Positions 25,720-35,076 are shown, counted from the first letter of the stretch. The stretch is DNA of 64,000 nucleotides from Longibaculum muris (GCF_004343035.1 NZ_SMCQ01000004.1:62001-126000), one strand, 5' to 3'. Notes: a model not told the origin generated them from the sequence alone. Program-made: numbers and translations.

Positions 25720-26367
25720 ATGTCGACAATAGTATTAGACGAAACATCTCCAGCCATACAGCACTTATGCAAGAAAGATAAACGCCTAGCAAAAGTCATT
25801 AAAATGGTCGGACCCATCACTTATGAAGTAGAATCCAAGAACCCGTATGCTTTTTTAGTTCATGAGATCATAGAACAAATGCTCTCTGTTAAAGCTGGAG
25901 CAAAGATTTACGGTCGACTAAAAGATTTGTGCAATGGAGAAGTTCTTCCTGAAAAAATTGCTCAGTTGACCAATGAACAAATAAAAAGTATTGGCACTTC
26001 TTCTTCCAAAGTTTCTTTTATTCGTTCTCTAACCGACAAAGTAATATCTGGAGAACTCAATTTAGAAACTTTTGAACACCTCGATGACGAAGAAGTGTAT
26101 AAAAAACTATTATCCTTACGAGGAATTGGAAGTTGGACAGCAAAAATGTATCTGATATTCGTATTGGATAGGCAGGACATACTTCCCTATGAAGATGTCG
26201 CATTTCTACAATCATATGAATGGATATACAAAACTAAAGATAGGTCAAAAGAATCTATCACCAAAAGATGTAAAAAATGGAAACCTTACTCTTCTATCGC
26301 ATCGAGATACTTATATCGTGCATTAGATATGGGATTTACCAAAAGCGAGTTCCATTTATACAAATAA
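25720..26367 (+). CDS. HhH-GPD DNA glycosylase (AlkA/Ogg-like)
   Basis: A 215-residue base-excision glycosylase. The helix-hairpin-helix is KLLSLRGIGSWTAKMYLIF (about 129-147), and the likely catalytic aspartate is D159 in LPYEDVAFL, matching the AlkA pattern. There is no cysteine cluster for an Fe-S centre, so it is not a Nth/MutY-type enzyme. GGAGG precedes the start. Its position between a Nudix hydrolase and a cytosine-5 restriction-modification pair suggests repair of oxidised, alkylated or deaminated bases. The substrate is unknown. Confidence 0.85.
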   Translation: MSTIVLDETSPAIQHLCKKDKRLAKVIKMVGPITYEVESKNPYAFLVHEIIEQMLSVKAGAKIYGRLKDLCNGEVLPEKIAQLTNEQIKSIGTSSSKVSFIRSLTDKVISGELNLETFEHLDDEEVYKKLLSLRGIGSWTAKMYLIFVLDRQDILPYEDVAFLQSYEWIYKTKDRSKESITKRCKKWKPYSSIASRYLYRALDMGFTKSEFHLYK

Positions 26368-26449
26368 TAAACAACACATAATAGCTGTACGTTTTTTGGT
26401 ACATCAAAGATGATACAGTTAAATAAGTAAAGATTAAAGGAGAATAATT

Positions 26450-27214
26450 ATGGCTTATTTATCATTTATTTCAGACGAGGATTTATTGCAGTGTATTGCT
26501 GAATTACACAATACTTACGAACAGTGTCAGAGAGCCTTTACTACCGCTGACTTTTACAAGAATAAAGTTGATCCCATTAAATTCCAGTTTGATATGGCTT
26601 TCAATGGTATCAATGATAATGACTACATTAAAGCAGAGATTACACGTCAGGTTGATAAAACAATTTCAAATGCAATCGGTGACTTCCATCAAAGATTATT
26701 AGGCTGTATTGATGGCCTCAATGATTTAGGTGTTGGTAACGGTTGTGATTTGGTGAATGACCAAAAGACAATTTTTGCCGGACTGAAAAACAAACACAAT
26801 ACCATGAACAGCAGCTCTTCGGAAGCTACAATTCAGAAGTTGATTCATTTTGCTGAAGAATATCCAAATGCTACTTGTTATTGGATTCAGATTATTGCCA
26901 AAAGAAGCATTGATGAATTATGGGAAGGATCTTTCAACGGTAAGCACTATGCTCATCCTAGAGTAAGAAAAATCTCCGCAGATAGATTTTATGCATTAGT
27001 TACTGGTATTCCAGATGCGTTTTATCATCTGTGTGCCGTTCTTCCTCAGGCTACAAAGGATTATCTCGATAGCCTAAACAACAACTCACAAGGAAAAACT
27101 GAGTCTGCGTCAGTTTATTCTGAATTAAATACAAAGGCTCAACAAAACGGTAAAACTCTAATCGAGCAGATTATGGCTGACAACTTTGAAACCTATACGG
27201 GATTTAATCAGTAA
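26450..27214 (+). CDS. Type II restriction endonuclease, Eco47II family (likely GGNCC)
   Basis: A 254-residue protein. The opening YLSFISDEDLL, the KNKVDPIKFQFDMAFNGI segment, AIGDFHQRLLGCIDG, LKNKHNTMNSSSSEATIQ and the KISADRFYALVTG motif are what I know from Eco47II/Sau96I-type endonucleases, which cut GGNCC. In family members I recall, the PD-(D/E)XK core reads AE-x-KNK; here it is IFAGLKNK, with glycine (codon 111, GGA at 26780-26782) where glutamate is expected. The enzyme may therefore be inactive. A cytosine methyltransferase follows. GGAG precedes the ATG. Confidence 0.85.
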   Translation: MAYLSFISDEDLLQCIAELHNTYEQCQRAFTTADFYKNKVDPIKFQFDMAFNGINDNDYIKAEITRQVDKTISNAIGDFHQRLLGCIDGLNDLGVGNGCDLVNDQKTIFAGLKNKHNTMNSSSSEATIQKLIHFAEEYPNATCYWIQIIAKRSIDELWEGSFNGKHYAHPRVRKISADRFYALVTGIPDAFYHLCAVLPQATKDYLDSLNNNSQGKTESASVYSELNTKAQQNGKTLIEQIMADNFETYTGFNQ

Positions 27215-27218
27215 TGAC

Positions 27219-27247
27219 TTGACTTTATGAAAATTAAGAGTGATATA
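27219..27247 (+). promoter_or_regulatory. Promoter of the restriction-modification methyltransferase
   Basis: -35 TTGACT at 27219-27224, a 17-base spacer, -10 GATATA at 27242-27247. The 14 bases AGAGTGATATATAG are identical to those in the prophage promoter at 8329-8357. It begins a few bases after the endonuclease stop, so methylase can be made on its own. Confidence 0.75.
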
Positions 27248-27296
27248 TAGAAATACCGTTTTAGGATACTACGATAAGAAATGGAGGTAGCCTTAT

Positions 27297-28304
27297 ATGG
27301 CTTTTAAATCAATTGAACTGTTTGCTGGTGCCGGAGGTTTAGCCCTTGGACTAGAGCAAGCTGGTTTTGAACATATCGGTCTTGTTGAATTCGATCGTTC
27401 TGCAGCTGATACCCTTATTCATAATCGTCCATCATGGAACGTTTTATGTGAGGATGTAGAGATTGTTGCTGCACGAGACCTTGAAACAGAATTCGGCATA
27501 AAAAAGGGAGAACTTGACCTGTTAAGCGGCGGAGCGCCTTGCCAATCTTTCAGTTATGCGGGTAAAAGATTAGGACTCGATGATGTTCGAGGAACAATGT
27601 TCTATCACTATGCTACTTTTTTACATAAGTTGCAGCCAAAAATGTTTTTATTTGAAAATGTTAGAGGCTTGTTAACCCACGATAAAGGTCGCACATATGA
27701 AACGATTCGAAATATCTTCAACGATGAAGGTTATACAATTCAATATCAAGTTCTTAACGCATGGGATTATGGTGTTCCTCAAAAAAGAGAACGATTGATT
27801 ACTATTGGAATCAGAAATGACTTAGTAGAAAAATGCTCTTTCAACTATCCAGCTAAACACGATTATAAACCTTTGCTAAAAGATATCGAGTTAGAAACAA
27901 ATCCTACCGAATGTGGCAAATATTCTGAATACAAAGCAAATATATTTGCCTTAGTTCCTCCGGGTGGATACTGGAGGGATATCGACCCTGATATTGCAAA
28001 AGAGTATATGAAAACTTGCTGGTTCATGGGTGGTGGAAGAACTGGAATACTTAGAAGGTTAAGTCTTGAAGAACCTTCACTAACCGTATTAACAACCCCT
28101 CAAATGAAACAAACTGATAGATGTCATCCTTTGGAGGTTAGACCTTTCAGCGTTAGAGAAAATGCACGTATACAGACCTTCCCAGACGATTGGGAATTTC
28201 AGGGAACAATCGGTGCTAAATATCGACAGGTAGGAAATGCAGTTCCTTGTAATTTAGCAAAAGAAATCGGATTGGAATGTATTAAGACTTTAGAAATGTT
28301 ATAA
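27297..28304 (+). CDS. DNA cytosine-5 methyltransferase of the restriction-modification pair
   Basis: A 335-residue C5 methyltransferase: motif I ELFAGAGGLALGLE (7-20), motif IV GGAPCQSFS with C82, motif VI FENVRG (119-124), motif VIII PQKRER (161-166), motif IX near RPFSVRENARIQTFPDDW and motif X YRQVGNAVPCNLAKEIG. The target region is short, as in single-specificity enzymes. By linkage with the Eco47II-like nuclease it should methylate GGNCC. All catalytic motifs look intact. It has its own promoter and GGAGG. Confidence 0.95.
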   Translation: MAFKSIELFAGAGGLALGLEQAGFEHIGLVEFDRSAADTLIHNRPSWNVLCEDVEIVAARDLETEFGIKKGELDLLSGGAPCQSFSYAGKRLGLDDVRGTMFYHYATFLHKLQPKMFLFENVRGLLTHDKGRTYETIRNIFNDEGYTIQYQVLNAWDYGVPQKRERLITIGIRNDLVEKCSFNYPAKHDYKPLLKDIELETNPTECGKYSEYKANIFALVPPGGYWRDIDPDIAKEYMKTCWFMGGGRTGILRRLSLEEPSLTVLTTPQMKQTDRCHPLEVRPFSVRENARIQTFPDDWEFQGTIGAKYRQVGNAVPCNLAKEIGLECIKTLEML

Positions 28305-28323
28305 CCCCAAATATACAAAAAAC

Positions 28324-28356
28324 AGAGCCATCGATGTAATCAACCTCGATGGCTCT
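28324..28356. terminator. Bidirectional terminator between methyltransferase and ASCH gene
   Basis: AGAGCCATCGA and TCGATGGCTCT form a perfect 11-pair stem around an 11-base loop. On the plus strand ATTATTTTAT follows; on the minus strand GTTTTTTG follows. It serves both convergent genes. Confidence 0.88.
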
Positions 28357-28369
28357 ATTATTTTATACA

Positions 28370-28834
28370 TCATGCTTTACATATCATGCTGCTATCTATA
28401 AATTCGTATTCATGCGTCACTACAAAACCATCCGCATCTAATTTCTCTTCTAAATAATCAAGCAATTCTGTGTTTTCTATATAGTAATACATTTGCGGAA
28501 CTACAAATTTACTCAAATCAGCTCTAAGCTGTTCCAAATCTATGGAGTTAGTTCTTTCAAATTTGTTTATTTCCATTGCATAATTATGATGCGACAAATA
28601 TTCGTTGATTCGCTTTACGCACTCCGCGTCATCTTTATATTGTTCTTTCCACTTAAGTAAGGATGTTCTATTACTTAGATACATAATTCCACAGATAGCC
28701 TTTGTTGGAGCACTGACATAAATATAAGCCTTTACAGGTTCATCCGGGAATACCTTACGATGCTCATATATCTTTTCTCCTGATAACACTTTACGATAAA
28801 CATCGTCCCTTAAACTCATTAACATTGTTCGCAT
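28370..28834 (-). CDS. ASCH-domain (PUA-like) protein
   Basis: A 154-residue protein with an N-terminal ASCH-like domain: LMSLRDDVYRKVLSGEKIYE with EHRKVFP, then AYIYVSAPTKAICGIMYL. ASCH domains bind RNA or modified bases. The C-terminal half is helical and unassigned. I prefer the ATG at 28834, eight bases after AGGTG, to the ATG at 28852. It is convergent with the methyltransferase and is the last gene before the element end in rlmD. PUA/ASCH-like proteins can recognise modified bases, so a link to DNA modification is possible but speculative. Confidence 0.7.
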   Translation of the reverse strand: MRTMLMSLRDDVYRKVLSGEKIYEHRKVFPDEPVKAYIYVSAPTKAICGIMYLSNRTSLLKWKEQYKDDAECVKRINEYLSHHNYAMEINKFERTNSIDLEQLRADLSKFVVPQMYYYIENTELLDYLEEKLDADGFVVTHEYEFIDSSMICKA

Positions 28835-28852
28835 TTCCTTATCACCTACCAT

Positions 28853-28901
28853 TCAATATTTTTGTCTGCCCAACCTAATCTCAATACTTTTATCTACCCA
28901 A
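28853..28901. repeat. Imperfect direct repeats near the element end
   Basis: Two 21-base copies at 28853-28873 and 28881-28901 share 18 positions and have a 28-base period. They lie about 150 bases from the putative attachment site in rlmD. They could be recombinase or excisionase arm sites, or operators of the ASCH gene. Confidence 0.55.
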
Positions 28902-28976
28902 CTATAAAATTTAGATAAATTTTCCTGGGGGTTTCCTGCTTTTTCATCAATAGATTTTCAACACCCAAAACACTGA

Positions 28977-29002
28977 AAAAGCCTTATATTTCAGGCATTC
29001 TC
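28977..29002 (-). terminator. Weak terminator after rlmD
   Basis: On the minus strand GCCT, eight bases, AGGC, then TTTTTC, directly after the rlmD stop. The stem is only four or five pairs, so the call is weak. It belongs to the element side of the junction. Confidence 0.35.
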
Positions 29003-29005
29003 ACA

Positions 29006-30136
29006 CTATCCATTATGTACTTTAGTCAACAGCACCACGCACTCAACATGTCCGGTGTGTGGAAACATATCATACAAATAAACATCACTTGCTTGATAGC
29101 CAATTTCCTTGAACCATTTCAAATCTCTCGCCTGAGTTGTAGGATCACATGAAACATACACAACTTTCTTAGGTTGAAGAACTTTTACACTATGAATAAA
29201 TTCTTTGGTACTTCCAGCACGTGGTGGATCCATAATAATACTGTCGACACTTTGATGTTTGTTTGCCATTTGAATCATAAATTCTGTAGCATCATCATTG
29301 ATAAAACGAACATTATCAATATGATTCATTTTCGCATTATTTAAAGCATCTTTATATGCATCTTTATTTAATTCAACTCCTATAACCTCTTGACACTTAT
29401 CAGCCACACTCATACCAATTGTTCCAATTCCACAATATGTATCCAAGATAATTTCATCTTTTTGTGAATTTAACAACTCTTTTACCTTAGCATAAAGTTT
29501 AACACATTGTTCATGATTGATTTGATAAAAAGAACGTGCTGATATTTTAAAAGTTAAACCACATAGTTCATCAACAATAAAACCCTTTCCATACAGAACT
29601 TTTTCATTATCTGATAAAACAACACTTGTTTGTCTTTTATTAACATTTAAAACAATACTTTTCACAGTTGGACAGGCTTTGACTAACTCTTGACAAAAAT
29701 TTTTAGAGCCTTTAAACATTCCATCCGTAGCAACCAAAACAACTAATGTTTGATTTGTTGAAACAGCCCTTCTGATTAGCACATGTTTCATAAAACCTCT
29801 ATTTTTCTTTTCATCATAAATAGACATTCTATATTTTCTAAATAACGATTGGATTTTAGATAAAATCTTATGTGTTTCTTCGTCATGTAACAAACACTTT
29901 TGAGTTGGAACGATTTTATGACTTGATTCTTCGTATAATCCATATTCGTATTTCTGATTAAAAGCAACTATAACTTTATTTCTATATTCATATGGATGGT
30001 CCATTCCCTCAACTGAATGAACATTCAAATGCGGAAATAGTTTCTGACATTCTTCTTGTTTTTTTACAAGTTGTTGATGATAATCCATATTGATATATTG
30101 ACAACTTCCACAACGTTTACTTATATCACATTTCAT
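29006..30136 (-). CDS. rlmD: 23S rRNA (uracil-5-)-methyltransferase RlmD/RumA-like
   Basis: A 376-residue enzyme. The N terminus MKCDISKRCGSCQYINMDYH holds cysteines for an Fe-S cluster. The SAM site is ILDTYCGIGTIG, the substrate loop is IIMDPPRAGS and the catalytic cysteine is in VYVSCDPTTQARDLKW. It methylates a uridine of 23S rRNA. The ATG at 30136 follows AAAGGAG. The last 15 or so codons (from HTGHVECVVLL) are richer in GC than the rest, as if replaced by the incoming element. A c-di-GMP-I riboswitch lies in the leader. Confidence 0.92.
   Translation of the reverse strand: MKCDISKRCGSCQYINMDYHQQLVKKQEECQKLFPHLNVHSVEGMDHPYEYRNKVIVAFNQKYEYGLYEESSHKIVPTQKCLLHDEETHKILSKIQSLFRKYRMSIYDEKKNRGFMKHVLIRRAVSTNQTLVVLVATDGMFKGSKNFCQELVKACPTVKSIVLNVNKRQTSVVLSDNEKVLYGKGFIVDELCGLTFKISARSFYQINHEQCVKLYAKVKELLNSQKDEIILDTYCGIGTIGMSVADKCQEVIGVELNKDAYKDALNNAKMNHIDNVRFINDDATEFMIQMANKHQSVDSIIMDPPRAGSTKEFIHSVKVLQPKKVVYVSCDPTTQARDLKWFKEIGYQASDVYLYDMFPHTGHVECVVLLTKVHNG
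29020..29065. other. Putative attachment site (element-host junction)
   Basis: The 3' coding end of rlmD, specifying HTGHVECVVLLT, is locally GC-rich between AT-rich host coding and element DNA. In streptococci and related Bacillota, integrative elements and phages insert at this conserved 3' end of rumA. I infer the crossover lies here. The second copy would be at the left end, outside the window. Confidence 0.6.
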
Positions 30137-30161
30137 AAAAAAATCTCCTTTCAAATGAGAA

Positions 30162-30187
30162 AAGGTAAAAGCAAATGCTTTTACCTT
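30162..30187 (-). terminator. Terminator-like hairpin before rlmD
   Basis: AAGGTAAAAGC, loop of four, GCTTTTACCTT: an 11-pair perfect stem. On the minus strand it is followed by TTCTC, giving a short T-rich run just before the rlmD ribosome site. It is a candidate expression platform for the riboswitch upstream. Confidence 0.65.
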
Positions 30188-30299
30188 ACTTTCATACACA
30201 TGACAGAAAGGGATTTGTCAATACATGAATATCAATATATTCGGTATGAAAGCTCATATGTAAATGAACATGTAAAACATGCTGACTCCAATAAAAAAG

Positions 30300-30373
30300 A
30301 TTGGCAACTGGCTGTCTTATCTTACGACTTAGACCCTATAGCTTTGCGTCACTATTTTTCAATAGTTTAGCCA
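30300..30373 (-). promoter_or_regulatory. Cyclic di-GMP-I (GEMM-I) riboswitch aptamer
   Basis: On the minus strand the sequence reads GGCTAAAC, a six-pair stem ACTATT/AATAGT closed by GAAA, then GACGCAAAGC, TATAGGGTCTAAG, a variable stem, and GACAGCCAGTTGCC. These are the conserved core, tetraloop and tetraloop-receptor features of class I c-di-GMP aptamers. A minus-strand TATAAT sits just upstream (30396-30391). The downstream gene is rlmD, with a terminator-like hairpin about 110 bases after the aptamer. A possible 21-codon open frame in between is not supported by a ribosome site. Confidence 0.88.
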
Positions 30374-30390
30374 TTTACATATCTGTTTAT

Positions 30391-30396
30391 ATTATA
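30391..30396 (-). promoter_or_regulatory. -10 element of the riboswitch-rlmD transcript
   Basis: TATAAT on the minus strand, about 18 bases before the aptamer. No good -35 hexamer is visible at 17 bases. Confidence 0.55.
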
Positions 30397-30463
30397 ACAG
30401 TCTTTTTCTTAAAAGTATATAAACTCTTATAAAGTTTCAATTATTGAAATAAATTTTATATAA

Positions 30464-30488
30464 GAAAAAGACAAGCTATAACTTGTCT

Positions 30489-30490
<2 letters not shown>
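30464..30490 (-). terminator. Terminator of the bglA operon
   Basis: AAAGACAAG and CTTGTCTTT pair over nine bases around a six-base loop. On the minus strand TTTTTCTTAT follows. The stem overlaps the stop codon of the glucosidase gene. Confidence 0.85.
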
Positions 30491-31967
<1,477 letters not shown>

Positions 31968-31992
31968 TTATTTACCTCCTTTTTCCTATTGA

Positions 31993-33426
31993 TTACAATG
32001 TTTCTAAAAATGCCACTAAAAATTGATAAGTCTGATAAAATGATTTTAATTCTAATCTTTCATCAGGTGTATGAATATCTGCCATATTTGGGCCTAATGT
32101 GACAATATCCAATTCAGGAATTTTTCCTTTAAAAACTCCCGTTTCTAAGCCACCATGAGTGGCAACTTCACGTAATGCTTGACCTGTTTGTTTATGATAA
32201 AAAGCTTTTAATTGTTCTCTTAACACAGAATGAGGATCATAATCCCAACCAGGATAATCATTAGAAACCTCTACATAACCATCATAAAGAGAAGCAACCA
32301 ATTCCAATTGAAGGGATAATTCCTGTCTAATACTTTGTAATGGTGAACGAATAGAATATTCAATTTGAATACAATCGTCCAATGTTCTTACAACCCCCAT
32401 ATTTAATGAAACAGTTGTCAAACCAGGAATCACCTGTGATTTTTCAATCAATCCATTAATCGCAAGATACATCATTGAAATAATAGCTTCACTATCTTGG
32501 AAACGAATACAAACATCACATTCATCTTCATAAATATCAAGTTTAAAATCCGGATCACTATTAGCTAACTCTTGACGAATGTCATTTTCATATGCATCAA
32601 GTAATTGACAAATAAGATCATACGAACTAGAACTTGCAAAAGCAACGCGACATTCACGAGGAATAGCATTGTTTTTTAGTCCACCAGTCATTTCTACCAA
32701 ACGAATATCAATACCTTCTTTTAATAAATGATACATAATTCTAGCTGCAAGCTTATTCGCATTCCCTCTTGCTTTATCAATACATTCTCCAGAATGTCCA
32801 CCTAACAATCCTTTCACTTCTAAAACATAGACAGGTGAATCATTATCTTCACCAATAATTTGTTTAACCATTGTTAAATCATTACCCCCAGAAGATGAAG
32901 TACATGTTTCTCCTTCTGTCTCACTATCTAAACCAATCATTCTTTTTGCCTTAAGAATACTTGTATCTAATCCTAAGGCTCCACATAATCCAACTTCTTC
33001 TTGAACTGTAAAAACACATTCAAGAGGTGGATGTTTTAGTGCCTTGTCAGTTAAAATAGCTAACATATAACAAACTCCATACCCATCATCAGCCCCTAAA
33101 GTTGTCATAGCAGCATGTAAATAACCATCTTCAACATATAAAGCCAAAGGATCATGATCAAAATCATGATCACTATCATTATTCTTTTCATTCACCATAT
33201 CCATATGAGCCTGTAACATCAAAGGTTCATGTTTTTCATATCCTTTTGAAGCCTCTTTAAAAATAACAATATTGTTCATTTCATCTCTATAGTATTTTAA
33301 TTCATGTTCAATTGCCAATTGTTCAATATAATCAGCAATTCCCTCCTCATGATAAGAACCATGGGGAATCTGAGCAATCTCCTCAAAATAACGATTAATC
33401 AAAATACTTTCATCTAAAACAGCCAT
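31993..33426 (-). CDS. pepD: Aminoacyl-histidine dipeptidase-like M20 peptidase
   Basis: A 477-residue zinc peptidase of the PepD/M20C type. Metal-binding motifs are LMLQAHMDMV, TTLGADDGYGV, the catalytic glutamates in TVQEEVGLCGA, GLDSETEG and a late HGGLETG. It cleaves dipeptides such as Xaa-His in the cytoplasm. I use the ATG at 33426, seven bases after GGAAGGAG; a start two codons earlier is too close to that site. It lies between the Smr and glucosidase genes in one operon. Confidence 0.93.
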   Translation of the reverse strand: MAVLDESILINRYFEEIAQIPHGSYHEEGIADYIEQLAIEHELKYYRDEMNNIVIFKEASKGYEKHEPLMLQAHMDMVNEKNNDSDHDFDHDPLALYVEDGYLHAAMTTLGADDGYGVCYMLAILTDKALKHPPLECVFTVQEEVGLCGALGLDTSILKAKRMIGLDSETEGETCTSSSGGNDLTMVKQIIGEDNDSPVYVLEVKGLLGGHSGECIDKARGNANKLAARIMYHLLKEGIDIRLVEMTGGLKNNAIPRECRVAFASSSSYDLICQLLDAYENDIRQELANSDPDFKLDIYEDECDVCIRFQDSEAIISMMYLAINGLIEKSQVIPGLTTVSLNMGVVRTLDDCIQIEYSIRSPLQSIRQELSLQLELVASLYDGYVEVSNDYPGWDYDPHSVLREQLKAFYHKQTGQALREVATHGGLETGVFKGKIPELDIVTLGPNMADIHTPDERLELKSFYQTYQFLVAFLETL

Positions 33427-33442
33427 AATCATTCTCCTTCCA

Positions 33443-33688
33443 TTAAAAATCTCGCAAAATAAGTTCGGTTATTCCTGGATTCATTGATAACTCAACACGC
33501 TTTACCAAAGGATGCTTTCGATACGTTTTTCTAATCATATCCTTTAAAGCCGTTCCTCCATGATATCCATGAATAATACGAATCATATATGTTGCTGAAG
33601 ATGCTTTCTTTAATGCTGCATCTATTCTTGTCCTGGCTTGAAACTGATTCATACCATGAACATCTATTTCAATTATTCCTGCATTCAT
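33443..33688 (-). CDS. Smr domain protein
   Basis: An 81-residue single-domain Smr protein: IIEIDVHGMNQFQARTRID, then IRIIHGYHGGTALKDMIRK and HPLVKRVEL. Smr domains are nucleic-acid nucleases or binders found at the end of MutS2 and alone. The HGYHGG motif is intact in place of HGxGxG. I start at the ATG at 33688, since the ATG at 33706 lacks a ribosome site. Short spacing links it to the MATE gene upstream and pepD downstream. Confidence 0.85.
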   Translation of the reverse strand: MNAGIIEIDVHGMNQFQARTRIDAALKKASSATYMIRIIHGYHGGTALKDMIRKTYRKHPLVKRVELSMNPGITELILRDF

Positions 33689-33717
33689 ATTTTCACCACT
33701 ATTCATTATAACAATTC

Positions 33718-35046
33718 TTAAATTAATTGTCTATTCATCCATTTACCACTCAAATATCTCCATACAAAGAAAATCACACGAACAATCCAATCAACAAACA
33801 TCGCAATCCAAACACCAATTAACCCTAATCCCATATATTGTCCTAAAACATAGCTTAAACAAAATCTAAAAATCCACATTGATGAAGCTGATACAATCAT
33901 TGTATATTTAGCATCATTAGAAGCTCTTAAAGCGTTAGGGAAAGTAAAGGATAGTGGCCAAACAGTTGCAGCAAAGAAACCATGCATAAAGATACATTGA
34001 TAAGCTAAATCAATAGTTTCTTTTGATAAAGAATAAAAAGTTAAAATTGTTGGTGTTGCTAATAAAATAATAGCAATTAAAACAAGCATTGAAAGATAAG
34101 TGATTTTCATAATTTTCTTAATATAATAACGCGCCTGTTGATAATCATTAGCGCCAACACATTGCCCAACTACTGTAACCATCGCAAGTCCCATCGCCAT
34201 ACCAGGAATAATTTGCATTTGTGCAATATTATTAGAAACTGCATTTGCCGCAATTGAATAAGTTCCAAACGTAGCAATTAAACTTTGAACCAATATCTTT
34301 CCAAATTGAAACATCCCATTTTCTAATCCTGAAGGAACACCAATTGATAAAATCTTCTTAATATAAGTAAAATCAAATGACCAATGTTTCATATCATCAA
34401 TTCTTAACTCATTATCACTATGAATAAGCATATACAAAATCACAATACATGCCACTGCCCTCGCAATCAAAGTTGCTAAAACAGCCCCAAATACACCCCA
34501 TTGAAAACCAAAGATAAAAATTGCATTCAAGACAATATTAATCGCATTCATAATTGCACTATTAATCATTGAAATCTTAGAATTTCCTACTGCCCTAAAC
34601 AAAGCTGCTCCAGAATTATACAAAGCAATAAAAGGATAAGAAAGCGCTGAAAATAAAAAATAAATTTCAGCATTTTTCATCACATCTACTTCAACATTAC
34701 CAAAAATCAAATGTAACAGTGAAGCATTAAAAAAGACCACAATAACCATCATTATCGCTGATAATAAAGCCGTAATCAAAATCAATTGTTTAGCTGAATA
34801 TCGTGCTTTTTCATGGGCTTGCTGGCCAATAAACTGTGCTGCCACAACGGCTCCTCCGGTTCCCAACGCAGCAAAAATATTAATTAATAAAATATTAATT
34901 CCATCAACCAATGAAACTGCTGAAACAGCAGCTTCGCCAACATTTGATACCATAATTGTATCTGCAAAACCAACTGTCACGGCTAATAATTGTTCAATGA
35001 CTAATGGAATCATTAATTTCTTTAAATCACGATTAGAAAATAACAT
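33718..35046 (-). CDS. MATE family efflux transporter
   Basis: A 442-residue membrane protein with about 12 predicted helices in two homologous halves. The N-terminal PLVIEQLLAVTVGFADTIMV and the internal repeat near IGVPSGLENGMFQFGKILVQ are typical MATE signatures. These proteins export cationic drugs or metabolites in exchange for Na+ or H+. GGGG precedes the ATG. It belongs to the operon ending in bglA. Substrate is unknown. A second, different MATE gene lies at 56308. Confidence 0.92.
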   Translation of the reverse strand: MLFSNRDLKKLMIPLVIEQLLAVTVGFADTIMVSNVGEAAVSAVSLVDGINILLINIFAALGTGGAVVAAQFIGQQAHEKARYSAKQLILITALLSAIMMVIVVFFNASLLHLIFGNVEVDVMKNAEIYFLFSALSYPFIALYNSGAALFRAVGNSKISMINSAIMNAINIVLNAIFIFGFQWGVFGAVLATLIARAVACIVILYMLIHSDNELRIDDMKHWSFDFTYIKKILSIGVPSGLENGMFQFGKILVQSLIATFGTYSIAANAVSNNIAQMQIIPGMAMGLAMVTVVGQCVGANDYQQARYYIKKIMKITYLSMLVLIAIILLATPTILTFYSLSKETIDLAYQCIFMHGFFAATVWPLSFTFPNALRASNDAKYTMIVSASSMWIFRFCLSYVLGQYMGLGLIGVWIAMFVDWIVRVIFFVWRYLSGKWMNRQLI

Positions 35047-35076
35047 ATTCGTTCACCCCACGAACCTATTATAATC

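Noticed and set aside
30056-30370. Plus-strand open frame of 104 codons upstream of rlmD
   Set aside because: It covers the c-di-GMP riboswitch on the other strand and has no ribosome site or protein-like composition.
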